This document shows, piece after piece, positions 1 to 11,900 of a DNA stretch of 64,000 bases (within the stretch, counting starts at the first letter, position 1; each line of letters begins with the position of its first letter). The translations under genes and the position numbers were made by a program. The stretch comes from Volvox africanus (taxonomy: Eukaryota > Chlorophyta > Chlorophyceae > Chlamydomonadales > Volvocaceae): positions 992,001-1,056,000 of the forward strand of contig BSDZ01000114.1 in assembly GCA_030268105.1 (NCBI GenBank). The letters run 5' to 3'. A model generated the notes under the pieces. The model made no database searches, was not told the DNA's origin, and saw only the letters and a program-made list of their open reading frames with translations.

Positions 1-11
1 TGGCCCAAACT

Positions 12-654
12 ATGGCGACTGCGGTTGCAGCTGCTGGGCCTAGGGATGCGGCTGGGAACTGGGTTGTGGGAAATGACGTTGTGTTCCGAACACAAGCTGG
101 AGAAGAGGTGTCCGGTTGTGTGTTTGCTTTCGATCGCCAAAACAACCTTCTAGTCATTAAGGAGAACGGATCGCACTCTGGAGTATCTAACCTACGAGTT
201 GTAAAGGCAAATAATGTCCGGGAGGTTGTATCTTCAGTACAGCCAGAGAAGCCTTTCGATCTGGATTTGCCGCATGTGGACCTGGAGAGGTGCAGAAAAC
301 GAGAAGAGAAGGCGTTACAGCAAGCTGAAATGGAGTCTTCGCGCGTGGGTCAGGGTGTCACGAAGGAAGCGCAGGCCATATTCGATGCTCTCGTGAAGAC
401 CATGCCTTGTGTTTGGCGAAATAAGGTGCGCTAGCCTGACCCCCGGGTCTACCTGCTTGCTCTGTTCTTATTGAAGGACCAAATGTGTCTGTTTGCGCCC
501 TTTTTTATGCCATAAGGTGATTGTGGTGCTCGATTCTGTCTTCGTTGAGGAGCCGTACACCCCAGACATGTGCCGCTCTGACAGTGAGCATTCAGCCACC
601 CGCGAACGTGTTAAAATGGTTCTGCGATTGGAGAGGGAGCGGCTGGGCTTGTGA
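12..654 (+). CDS. LSM12: LSM12 homologue (Sm-like/anticodon-binding domain protein)
   Basis: Two exons, 12-425 and 517-654, joined in phase 0 across a 91-bp GT-AG intron, give 183 aa; the human family member is about 195 aa. The N-terminal half reads as the LSM12-type Sm fold (NDVVFRTQAGEEVSGCVFAFD, then LLVIKE). It is followed by a short acidic/basic linker and the C-terminal anticodon-binding-like domain (KEAQAIFDALVKTMPCVW, then VIVVLDSVFVEEPY after splicing). The family binds RNA and associates with ataxin-2-type complexes; that role is family knowledge. The ATG at 12 is the first in frame. The promoter lies left of the window. Reading through the intron gives a stop after two codons, which supports splicing. 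Family identity is confident. Confidence 0.9.
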
Positions 655-1690
655 GAAGCCGGGATTCCAGGGCCATAATGTTGGCACTAGACTGCCCCGC
701 TAGCTGGGTGGACCCACCAACCTATTGCTGGCACGGCGCATGAGGAGAAGTGGCAACGTGTATTCTGGATTCCTAGTATGGGAACGAGGGAGCTATATAT
801 CGGGCTGGAAGGGAATGATGTTCCACGATTCCACCCAACAAACGTTCATCCGAGCATACATGGCTTGGGCTATGGGATGCAGGCGTTTCCATGACGAAGG
901 CTACCGGGCACAGCTCTGGGTTTGTGTTCGGGTCCTCCATGGCTTTTTTCAGGTTTTGTTTGGGTTCGCTTTTTCCTTCTGCTGGAGCCGGCATGGATAC
1001 GTTGTGGAGGGAAATTTAAGTAGGAATTGATCCACATGTCGTCCAAGTTGTTGCTCTCGGATGGTTGCGTGAACCGCTGCAGCATAGTTGGGCCGCTGGC
1101 CCACGCGGGAGCATTCTTGCGAAAGGGCGTTATCTTTGTGGAACTTCGTCAGAAGCCCAGACCAGTGTTGCGTGATGGCGAGCGGTTATGGTGTGGCTGT
1201 CGTCTGAGGCTGTGGCTCTCGGTTGTGGACCCGTGCAAGGTGGCTCTTATGACTTTGTCGTGCGAAAGCAAAGCTCTTCCACTCACGCTGGGGGGATGCG
1301 TTGGTTGGCTTAAAGCCTTCGCATTGCACCCACAGCATCGTTGGTGCACGGTTTGGGCATCTCTGAAGGTCATTTTAATTGTTCGAGACGCGGGCCACTT
1401 GTTAACACGACACTTTTTACGTATGACGAGGAAGGGCAGACAAGCCAAGGGTCAACCCGTATTCGTACTGTACCTGCCTCGCCAGGCAGGTACTGCTGGG
1501 AATCTGCATTCAACAAATGTTTGAGGGCAGAATTGCCTTAAACTGGTCCCACAAACGTCGAAAAGACCAAATGCACTCGAGAGTCTAGGCCGGCGGTGCA
1601 TTGCGTATGAGGTTGGAAGTCCACTGTCGGTGATGCTGGATGGCATCGCAAGAGGGCCGGATAGGTTTAGGACCTGTAACAGCATCTGAT
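655..1690 (+). other. Probable long 3' UTR of LSM12
   Basis: About 1 kb with no convincing coding signal; the short ORFs here have no recognisable motifs. The first TGTAA found by eye after the stop codon is at 1675-1679, so the transcript may extend this far. An unrecognised separate gene cannot be excluded. Confidence 0.4.
1675..1679 (+). promoter_or_regulatory. TGTAA polyadenylation signal (LSM12)
   Basis: TGTAA is the usual poly(A) signal of volvocine algae. This copy is the first found downstream of the LSM12 stop codon on the plus strand. Confidence 0.4.
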
Positions 1691-1913
1691 GGGAACAAGC
1701 CCGATGATGGCAACCCTTGAGAGGCCGGAGGTCTGGCCTGCGTCAATTGAGCTCATGGCTGACTTTTTGATTTGACCTCGGATGTATTCCTGATGCCTGA
1801 TGAGGCGTCAGGCTAAAAGCTTTTTTTGTTTAGTCCTCTATCTCCTCCGAGTTACCAAGAGTTTTTCAATATTTTCTAGTTTCTTAATTGAACTGGAAAT
1901 GCTACTCCGGTTA

Positions 1914-1939
1914 TAAGATGGAATTAAAATTCCATCTTA
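1914..1939. repeat. 12-bp inverted repeat with 2-bp loop
   Basis: Arms TAAGATGGAATT (1914-1925) and AATTCCATCTTA (1928-1939) are exact reverse complements around AA. It is AT-rich, lies in intergenic DNA, and could mark a decayed transposon end or hairpin. No function is assigned. Confidence 0.6.
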
Positions 1940-2049
1940 AAAATTTTCTTGTGAGGATAGTTTAAAACCCTTCATTTTTTCCCATTAATTGTCCCCCAGT
2001 AGTCCCCACAGTGATTTGATAAACATACATAGCCAAAGGGAGGCACCAA

Positions 2050-2370
2050 ACTTTCATTTATTAGGACTGAAAGTACCCAAGCGCCTCTGTGACCCCGACA
2101 ACGCTTCTGGTGCTTCCTTAGGATAAGGCAGCATTGCCTCCCGCAACCGCCAGCCCCCATGGACCTGCAGATTCCTCCAACTTTGCTGCGTCCACGATTG
2201 TAGCAGCTCCAGGGCCAGCTTATGCAAAGGCATGCCCTGGCTCCTCTTCGTCAAAATCATGGTGCATTCCATAGTGCTGTCCGTCAGGATGTGCACCCTT
2301 CAGTCCCTCAGCCATTTGTGTGGGATGGGAAAATTGCCCGCCAAGTCCCTTGTAGAGTGAAAACTTGTAC
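2050..2370 (-). pseudogene. Decayed copia-type retrotransposon integrase fragment
   Basis: Minus-strand translation shows DLAGNFPIP, then an in-frame stop, then a stretch with the spacing of a Ty1/copia integrase core: LTDSTMECTMILTKRSQG, followed by LALELLQSWTQQS and a degenerate HGGWRLREAML where RTDGGGE-type residues are expected. Copia elements such as Osser are known from Volvox. The fragment has stops, no LTRs seen nearby, and no RT domain. The call rests on pattern similarity only. Confidence 0.45.
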
Positions 2371-3649
2371 CCCACCATCATGCGCTATTGCACCCTGTGT
2401 TTCAGCAGTGCAAATTGCGAGGATAAATACTAAGTCCTGTGGTCAAACTTTGTCTAGTGCAAACAGATTGCAAGCTCGACAGGATGCACATGTAAGCTGT
2501 CTGACCTATGATGGATGCCCGGGCTAGTGCCGTGTCAGGGTTACAACCCGCTGCTAAAAGTAAGAATAATGGGCTGTGGGCACCGCTGAGAAAACGAAAG
2601 AACCCCATCTGTTGGATGCAAGGCGCAAGCTGCCCCATGGGGTGCCAGGGAAAATTATTGCAATTAAATTACAAAGTGCAAATCGAGACTCATGGCACAT
2701 TGGGAAGGAGAATTTGAGCCTCAATTGATTCCTAAAGGAGTTAGGAGATTTAGCGGTTTCGATGATAAAGTATCTTTTAAATTAAAATATCCATGTCCAT
2801 ACAATTCCTGAATTTGCGTCTTAATGTCAGAGACGCTTATTCGCTTTGCATACGAAACGTTATTTGAAATAAGACCTAACCTCTTCAAGGACGTTCACTG
2901 CAGGGTGGGGAGCAGTGTACGGGGAGAACTTATATCCCTCTTCACTGCTCATGCACTTATCTGCATGCCTAAACGTTAAGTGCCAAGTGCCAATATGCTC
3001 TCAAAACAAGCCAAACGTATTGGGACGAGATTCAGGGACGGTGGAAGACTTCAGGAGCAAAAAGGTTACAACTCACGGTTCAATTCATGAGATGCGGTGT
3101 GTTTGGCTATCAGAACCGACTCCAAGTGATAATTATCTAACCGGCTATAAATGCTCAGGCTTGGCTCGCGCCAAACGTAGCTTAATATAGTCCATATGAT
3201 AATATTGAAGATTGTCTGTTTAGAGCTCGGTAAAAGCTTGTGCTATTCGGCCGTCCTTGCATGAATCGTACTCGTGATATCTATACACGGTGCATATCCC
3301 ACCCGATTCTCGATCCGCAAGTGTGATAAACCCTAGCAGAGGTATTACCAATATTTGCATGCAGCATATTATCATTATCAAGCCTTCCCGGCATTTATGC
3401 AATGTGACTGGCCGAATATCAATATTCGGTTGTAGCTTAACCACTGTGGTGGTCGCTACCATCGTATCTCACACCATTACGCTTGTGCCCATGTAACTAT
3501 GGTGCAAATATCAATGCAAATCAGTATGAGTCTAAGCGCACTCCTGCATAATGATTCAGCGCAAGTGCTCTACAGTACCCAGTGTAGCGAACCAGGGATC
3601 GCTAACCTAGGCAACCTACAATCGCCCTGTGAGGTCCGAAGGCAACGGC
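2371..3649. other. Gene-poor intergenic DNA
   Basis: Nothing with convincing coding structure was found on either strand. The base composition is more AT-rich than the flanking genes. It lies between two decayed retroelement fragments on the same strand and may be older retroelement debris. Confidence 0.4.
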
Positions 3650-4090
3650 ACCTCCTTATTCCGCAGGTGCAGGACAGGCGCCGCCAAAATCGCAGCATGT
3701 AGTGATGGGTGTTGACTGAGAGCATCAGTAATATTAATCCGACCAGCAATGTGCTCCCAGGTGCAGTCGAACCAAGCTAGATACTCCATCCACCTAGCTT
3801 GTCGTCAGTTCAACGTGGGGACACTTTGCAGAAATTTCAGGAGTTTATGGTCAGTCTTCAGTGTGAATGGCCAGCCCTCGAGGTAAGAACACCATTCCTT
3901 CAAAGCATGCAAGACCGCCAACAACTCCTGTTCCCCGATGGTATGTAGGGTTTCCGTACCCGAAAACTTCTTACTCATGAAAGCGATCGGTCACCCCTCC
4001 TGTAACAATACAGCACGACTCCCATACAACGAAGCATCGGACATTACTTTGACACGGAAGGGTAACGAGTAATTGGGAAATGTATCATTC
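3650..4090 (-). pseudogene. Decayed Ty3/gypsy RNase H domain
   Basis: Minus-strand translation from about 4090 down to 3650 reads NYSLPFRVKVMSDASLYG, AVLLQEG, PIAFMSKKFSGTE, HTIGEQELLAVLHALKEW, FTLKTDHKLLKFLQSVPTL, RQARWMEYLAWFDCTWEHI and AGRINITDALS. This is the canonical order of the gypsy-type RNase H that follows reverse transcriptase (catalytic D in SDAS, E in GEQE, D in KTDHK). Two in-frame TGA codons interrupt it, one after QEG and one after PTLN. Both fall where CGA (Arg) would be expected, consistent with point decay. No complete RT, integrase or LTR was found beside it. Confidence 0.85.
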
Positions 4091-5640
4091 ATACCATGGT
4101 GAAAATTGCACATCCCATCAGCACTGGGCATGTAATCACTACTGGTCTAAATCAGTAGTACGGTGGAGGACCATGAGCGAGCTTGGTGACGATCTGTACA
4201 CCCCTTTGCCAGGACCCCATGCACGCTGATCTCACGCCTCTTGCCCCACGACCCCATGACACGTCACACACGCACATAGTACGTACATGTGACCCCGCAG
4301 CGACCCCACAGTTTCCACGTGACTCTTATGAGCACCGGCCTGTTACTTGGGCTACCCACGAGTTATGTAGTATCCTGGGGTATCTACGGGTAGTGTCAAG
4401 GATTGGACCGCAGACGGTCATCTTCCGATTGGGCCTTTGTAGGCGGACACAACAGAGATACAACAAGTTACACCCAGTCAGACTGCCAGATGAATACCTG
4501 AGCGTTTGGCCAGAACATGAGCTTTGGTAGCGCTTGGCAGAATGCTCAACGATCTGCAACTGCTCTGAGAGCCTAAATACGCTATGCATCTATCTGCTGT
4601 TCGGCCTTGGAGTTACCTATCTGACTCAAATACCAGAGACATAAGTGAAGAGGGTCCACACTCCCCTTATCCTAGCAGCAATAGTTATTATCGTGCATAG
4701 TTAGCGCACATCATGAAGTGGCAGAATGGTTATCCCTGATACAAACATCGTCCAGCACTTCCCCAGTACTTCTTATTCTGGATCTGTTGCTTTCCTTCTC
4801 CGATTGCCTCGGCACCTCTCGCTACAATACCTGAAGCGGGAGAGGATAGGGGAGGCACAAGCCATTTATCTCCCTTGCATTCCTGCTATTGGAGACTTTA
4901 AGGGTCCTGTAGAGCAATTCTCTTGCTATTGAAGAATCTATGGGCCCTGCAGAACCAACCCTGCAGTGGCATAGGACCCGGGCCACAATCAGGGAGCAAT
5001 AATAGGCCCTTCTCACCTTACTTCGTCCCACACGTCCTTCCACTTTTTTCGCCTACCGGTACAGTTAATGTGAGAGCGGATTCGTCAGTGTATCGTTCGT
5101 GGCAGGATTTGCTTCGCATTTTACTGTGCTCACCACGAAAAAGGCAGACCACAGGTCGCACAAATCTTTGTAGGCAGATGCTCTTTACCGACAGCTTTAC
5201 CTCTCCTTGCCCCTTTCTTTGCTTCCACCCGTAGTAACGCTTTCACTCTCGGGGCAGGCGGATTGTGGGCAAAAATGACCGGACGAATGGCGAGGCGTAG
5301 ACCCACGCGTAGCATGGTGGTGACTTCAGTTCTGTGTCATGATGATAAGTTATACTGGCCACGGTAGGTCCGAGTCCTGAGTCAAGGTTTTACCGGATTG
5401 CCGTATTAAATTACATGCCGGATTGCCGTACTTCATACCGTCTGCTGCCCTGGGTCTTCCCGAAGAGCTGAGCCCCAACCTAGCGTGGTCGTTAACAACA
5501 GACTCTCCTGGACGCGCTAACCTAAGAAAGCTGCAACTTTGTTTTTTGTTTGAGTGAACAGCATTCATTATCATTTTTAGTGATGTCTATTTAATTTCCT
5601 TCTTTCTGATTTTGTTCTAATTTTGTATTTAAATTCTAGA
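4091..5640. other. Intergenic DNA, no gene recognised
   Basis: No ORF with recognisable motifs. A short direct repeat (CCGGATTGCCGTA) occurs near 5393 and 5418. The last part, 5540-5640, is AT-rich and leads into the promoter region of the UBC-domain gene. Confidence 0.4.
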
Positions 5641-5982
5641 GTTCCTTTCCTTTTTTCGAGCCTCCTGGCTCGTACGGGCCATACTAGCTTTCACAGCTTG
5701 TAGAAAGGTACAAATTCTCAGGAGGCTCCGATTTGGTGGACTTTCAAGACATTTTACGGCACTTCGATTCACTCACGAACGCACTCTGTACGAGAAAACA
5801 CGGAAACGGATTTTCGCGAGCCCCTGCAATTGTTTCCAGTCGGTTGCCGAATCCTCCGATTTCTGCATATCGTCTTGGGGATTTTTCGTCGATCTTCACC
5901 GTTTTATCCTCAACATTCATCTGCATCAGCAAGACTGAAAACGTACCTGTCATTAGGCAACCGTCAATGCTCCAAGCTGAAA

Positions 5983-8900
5983 ATGAGCGATGTCGACTGG
6001 ATTTGCGAAAGCTGCACATTCATAAACTCTGGTTTGATTCCCAAGTGCGAGGTCTGTGGGGCTCTTCGGGAGGCAGCAGGTCCCGGGCCGTCCAAATGGC
6101 CTGTCGCTGGTCCCGACGATCCTATAATCCTGTCCGATGGCGAGGAAGGCACGGATGGCCAAGTCGGCAATAAAGATGTCATAGACTTGGTGGAAGATGA
6201 CCAAGATGCCAGTGCTTGTCGCAGCCAACGCGCGGGCCCGGGTCAAGATTCAGTTGCTGCAGCACCCAACCAGTTAAGGACACGCCTTAGAAATCAACAG
6301 AATCCGGATATCATGGTTATAAAAGACGATGATGATTGCGATGAAGGCGATGTGGGCAGCCTGGCTAGCCTGGGGCCTTTCACAGGCGGAACGCAGCCTA
6401 CGGCGGGGTACCGCAGTACGTTAGCCATTACGAAGGAAACGAGCTGCGAAGTTGCGTCTGGAGAAGTGTATGCGCTGGACACTTGCAACTGTGCGGTGAA
6501 GCTACAGCACCTGGCTGAGCAACTTCGTCCCGCGGTGACGGCTGCGACCAAGATTATTTCTTCTGCCAAGCCAGCTGTCGCTTCCGCAACCATGTTACCG
6601 AAAGCTGCCACCCTCACTGCGACGCTTTTCGACCTGGCGAAATCACTTCTTTGTCCGTCGGCGGGGTGCGGTCGCTGGCTTAGCAGCCGTGACGTGCGGT
6701 TACTGCTTGGCCCATTAAAAACAGCAGTCCTTTACTATGCGTTATGCGCTGCGCTGCGGCGTGAGGGAAAGGGCATCAAGGCAGAGGCTGCTGTCGCTGC
6801 TGATACCGGAGGCGATGCGTTGCTGAGAGGGGAGTGTGCAGCTGGGGATCTGCAAAAGGGGGCTGCAGCCAGTGGGGCAGCAGAGAGAGGTGCGGCACCT
6901 AATGATGCCGTTGCGCCGCTGCTGCCACTCTCGCCGTCATGCCCAGGATGCCGCAGAAGGATGCTTCCGGTATGCGTGCTGGACCAGAGTGGGACGCAGC
7001 TGGAACAAAACCCGCCATCTCAACGGCAGGAACCGATACCAGCAAGAAGGCAGTCTCAAAATGGGCGCCCAGGACCGGGACATCAAAACCATTCGTTTTC
7101 GGACCGGTTTAGTTACTATACAGCACTGGAGCAAGGCGTTAGCCATGCGGCGGCGAAACATTCCACATCTATGGCGGTGCAGCTTGGAGAAGCTCTGGTG
7201 GCACGCGGCCAGCCGGGCCCCCCAGCGACTGCTTCCGTTGGGCAGCTTTGCTCGTTGCTCCGCAACAGCCTGGGTCCGAGGTGCGGCTTTCTGTGCCTGG
7301 GTTGTCCTAGGAATCTTGAGACCGAGATGTCGAAGACTCAGCTTCAGGTGAGCGTGATGTTAGCTTCTTGAACATGGATCTGACTTGAACACGAAAATCA
7401 ACGCAAATGCGCTGGTTGAAAACGTGATGTAGGATGGGTTTCGTTGTTACACTATGACCGTCGTTGCCCTCCCCTCCCGGTATAAGAATGATATGATGCA
7501 AATGATCACATGCGCATGCATGAGCAGACGCCACGTGCACATACAAGGTTCTGAATTGTGTCGTGCGGATGCGATTGGCCGGGGCAGGTCACACGGTCTC
7601 CTTGACAACAAGCTACGCAGGCAGGCCAGACAGCCATAACGAAACCAGCAACTGTACAGATCCCGCCAATGAAATCACAGGCCATGCCATCGTACGTTCC
7701 TCATTCCCTTCGTTGTTCGTGCCTTCCCTTTTAATCACACTCGGGCATCATCATACTCTTGCTTTGGCTTTGCAATACCCATTTTCATGCTCCTCTGTAC
7801 TGCCCATTCCGGAACCGCCGGCCTCAACTCTGTGCACGCCCCGTCTGAGCACCGTCGCTTCATGCCGCCATGTCGGCTAGACCGCATGTGCTGCGTACCA
7901 CGTGTGCCTGTTGTAGGCACAATGGCCCTTGACAGCCAGCCAGCCAACCCCCTAGCTTGCTGCTGGAGCTCAGAGACCAAGTAGCAATGCCTGATTTGCT
8001 CCCCTGGGATTGCCTTTTGTTGGCTGGGCTCCTGCTCTTGTGTGTCAGCTCTTATTTAGACTCTGTCATATCCATGTCTTGAATCGCAACATGCACAACA
8101 CTTTGTTCCTGCTTTAAGCACCTGCTTTATTGTATTTTGTTATAGAGCCGGTATCTGGGTTAATATATTCTTCGCAACAAACAAGCTTAGCGACGTGGGT
8201 TCCAACTCCTTTCTGCCAGGATGGATGTCCTGCCGTCCCGTTTGGTGCATGGATTCAGGAGCTCCAGTCGACATCGAACAAGGCCTTCCACGCCCTTAAG
8301 TTGCTTGGGCGTGTGCGGGCGGTGTTGCTAAGCACCCAAGTGGACGGTGACGAAGACGATGAGGACGGTAATGAGGACGGCACGGAGGCGGACGCTGGTG
8401 GATGCGCCGGCCGTCGGTCAACAGTCTTGACACGTACAGCTGGTGAGACCGGCAGGCAATGCCCGTCAGGATTGGGTATGGCGTAGGAAAAACAGCTCCT
8501 ACACCAGAGCATACCAGACCTTGACGCAACTCATTGCTGGCTTCGTGTAGTTTAGCTGCCGGTTGTAGGTCCTGACATGACCGTTCATCCCATCACGGTG
8601 TGCTGAAGTTCAGGTCGAGGTGGGGTATACACCATAAAATCGCATTAATCAACCACTAATCAACCACACACACGGTCTTACTGCTCGCACCGCGCCGCCG
8701 TTCCGTTGCCCTAATCTGTGGACTTCGTACCCGCCCTTAACACCACAAAATCTGCATTCATGAAAGGTAAAGGCAGCACCAGCGGCGGAAGACGTCGTGG
8801 TAACAAAGGCCGGTGCAAGAGACGCCGCGTGGGCGATCCGTGTAATGCCTGGGCTAAAGGCGTCGGGTACGGTGGTGGGGGCGGCATCGGCGGCTCCGAC

Positions 8901-11900
8901 GAATTGGCTGCAGTTAAGGCTGCGCAGGAGCGGCAGAGGGAGGCGGATGATGAGGTACGGGTTAGGACAAAAGGCTTAGGAAAAGGTAACTATAAAACTC
9001 GAGCTGAAAGACGCGGTTCCTCACCATCGACAGCCTCCCGATCAGCGTGCGCCTCGGCGGCATCTTGCTCGGCACCTTCCGCTTCGACCTACTGTGAGCC
9101 CGATGATCGACGGCAGGGCCACACAAAGCAATATGAACAAGGGAGCGGGGCGGGGCCATCGGGTGCCGGATTTGATGAAGCATAGATGCTGTAAGTAAAA
9201 TCACGAAAGCGGGAAGCAATAATGTTTTCGGTTTGCTAAAAGGGTTGACCTGCGGCCCAGGTAAGGCGGCTTCTGCAGATAAGCTGAGATCGCATTCTGC
9301 CATCCCGGCTGGAATGGTGTGGGTGCAGAGAAGAGCGCAGAGAGATCGTAACCCGTAAACCAGGATGAGCTGAATATCGCTTTTGGGGAGAGCAGTTTTC
9401 AGCATTAGCCGAATTGAACACGACAACCATCGCGCCACCATTGGTGATGCTGTGCGCCTAATCGTTTCGAGAACATGAATGGTTATAACGTTCTCTCCTG
9501 CATGTAATTTTGCCGGAGGCGCACAGGGCGCACAACTGCATGGCTATCTGGGATGTTTGATTACACACTCATTAAAGTAGGGCGCACACAATGCAGTGGC
9601 CCTCACCCAGAGGTCTCAGATGAGAATTCCTCTTTGGTCGATTTGTTAGGCCTCATTGCTCCTCGCCCTTGACATGTGCAAACCTGCATCACAGGTGAGG
9701 TCGTGCTTGAAGACGCTGCTAGAAGTAATAAGCCCCAGCAGATACCCAGGCGGTGGCGACGGCGGCGGCGGGCGCGCACTGGCAAGTCCACCGCCGTTGC
9801 TCCATGCAGCCCTGCAATATGGTGGCCTTCCGTACGTGCTGCGGCTGCTATTCCAGAACGATTCGCTCCTGGACATGGGTCAGCGCGAGGGGATGTACAG
9901 GGAGGCGATGGCGCTCGTGAAGTGAGGCGGGCTTTGCAACGAGGGAGCTGTCTAGAGAAGGCGTGTCTACAGGCCACTGACCCTTGTTCTCTATGGCCCT
10001 CCTATACTCGCTAAAAGTAGTGTTCGCTTTTAACTGTTAAGAAAGAAGCAACCTCTCCCGGTCCTTCTAATCGTCCGCGGGCTGCTGGACTATTTCAAAA
10101 CATATCTCATCGCACGCGCGGCTGCAGGTGCTTCACGAACTCAATGTCACTGCTGGAGCTGCTGGTGGTACCGGCGAGCGACCCACGGGACACTTCAGGG
10201 CCGGGGGCTGTGACACCACCCTGTGGCGCCACTACCTCGGATGGACGCGGCGCAGGTGGCTCCGGGGCGGGATCCGACCCTCCCCTCAGCACTATCTTCG
10301 AGTCTCTAGGCCGTCGATGCGCTATTTTCAAGCGCTCAGCGCAGGTGCAGTGCCCTGGGGAGACTGTGACATGACGCGGGCAGGGCGGCTCCGCCAGCAG
10401 AATGCTTTCAGGCGGGGCGTGGATTGCATCGCATCTCCGCTTGATAAGGCCATGCTAGGGCCCTCTGTCGGTGTTGGGCAAATGACACAGCTTGGGTAGC
10501 GCCTGCACGTAGCACCATGACACACAAGCTTCTGTGAAGCATGCTTTTCATGTTTTTTTGAATGGCATATTGAGCGACCACGAAAGGCAAGGCTCCTGGC
10601 CCAAAGCTCGTGGGCCCTATAAATGTGAAGCCCATCGTCACCTTCCAGGAGCTGGCGGACGGTGTGGAGGAGGACATCGCCGCATTGGGTCTGGCGCTGG
10701 AACTGGGAGCTTTGGCAGAGGAGGTGTCGACGAGCGCGAGCATGTGGCGGAGTAGCATTGGCAAGGCTCATGGTGAGCAGATGGCTGGGTAACGGGAGCG
10801 GGTCGATGGTGTGAATGGCACCTTCAGGTCCCCATGCCATCATGTGGACGGGAGCTCACAGTTCTCATCCCGTAACCTCATGCTTGGCGACCGCAGAGCG
10901 GAGCTGACCAGCCTTGCCTTTCCGTGTCCTGGGAGAAACGGACTCGTGTCAGAACACGTCAGCCCTTCGGCTCTCTGATCCCCCTGACGACATCTTGAAT
11001 GATGGCTAGCTTACTTGAACCCTAATCAAAGCTGCCGAAGCGAGAAGTTATTTTCAGGGAAGAAATAATAACGATTAGCAAAAAATGTCTGATATCCTAG
11101 AAGAAATATTGAATGATGAAAAAGATGCAAAAAGGCTTAAGCTCTTTAGAAAACTTTTTCCGGCTATCATAACGTTAATAATTGTTGTTGCTCTTGGAAT
11201 AGCAGGCTATAACTGGTTTTACACGCAACAATTACACATAATCAGGAAATAGGAGATTCCTTCGTCCAATTTATTTCTGATAAATCCAGGGACACCAAAT
11301 AACTTAATTTCTTACTTTTCAGGAATCGAAATCAACACTAAAAGTAGATTATCTGAGCTAGCATCAATAAAGCTAATTAGTCAGCAAAGAAAACTGAATA
11401 ACATATCTGATGCTACACTTCTTAACAAAGTAATCATCAATAATAATCACTCTGAAATAACCAAAGCTTATGCCAGGATTTTATGAATTAGCTTAGTGCT
11501 GGATGTTGAAAATTTAAATAACGAACAGGAAAATAATGTAAGGGAATATTTACAATATTTTACTAAGGATTCTCAGGTTTTTTATGCAACAGCTAATCTG
11601 TTAAAATCGTTATTGTATTTAAGAAATAACCAAGTGGACTTAGCAAAGCGCTTTTTTTGATTTGGCGGGGTAATTGACGTGATAGATTGAATCGTTACAA
11701 GTGGTAGAAGTCAGAAAGCAGTAGATGGAAAAGAAGTTGTAATGAAAGAACAAAGATGAGTTGGTAGAATGACGGGTTGACGGTATTGTGGTACCACATC
11801 ACATCATATTAAAGTGGTCACCACGAGGTGCATATGGCCTCTAAAACAAACTGCATGCTACCAGAGTGGTATGCTCAAATTTGTTCATGGTTATAAGCTA

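Noticed and set aside
655..1524. ORFs at 725-1030 and 1027-1524 as genes
   Set aside because: No recognisable motifs and no ATG with coding-like codon use. The long LSM12 3' UTR explains the region better.
4714..4790. tRNA-like start GTGGCAGAATGGTTATCC
   Set aside because: No acceptor stem, anticodon arm or T-arm could be folded from the downstream bases.
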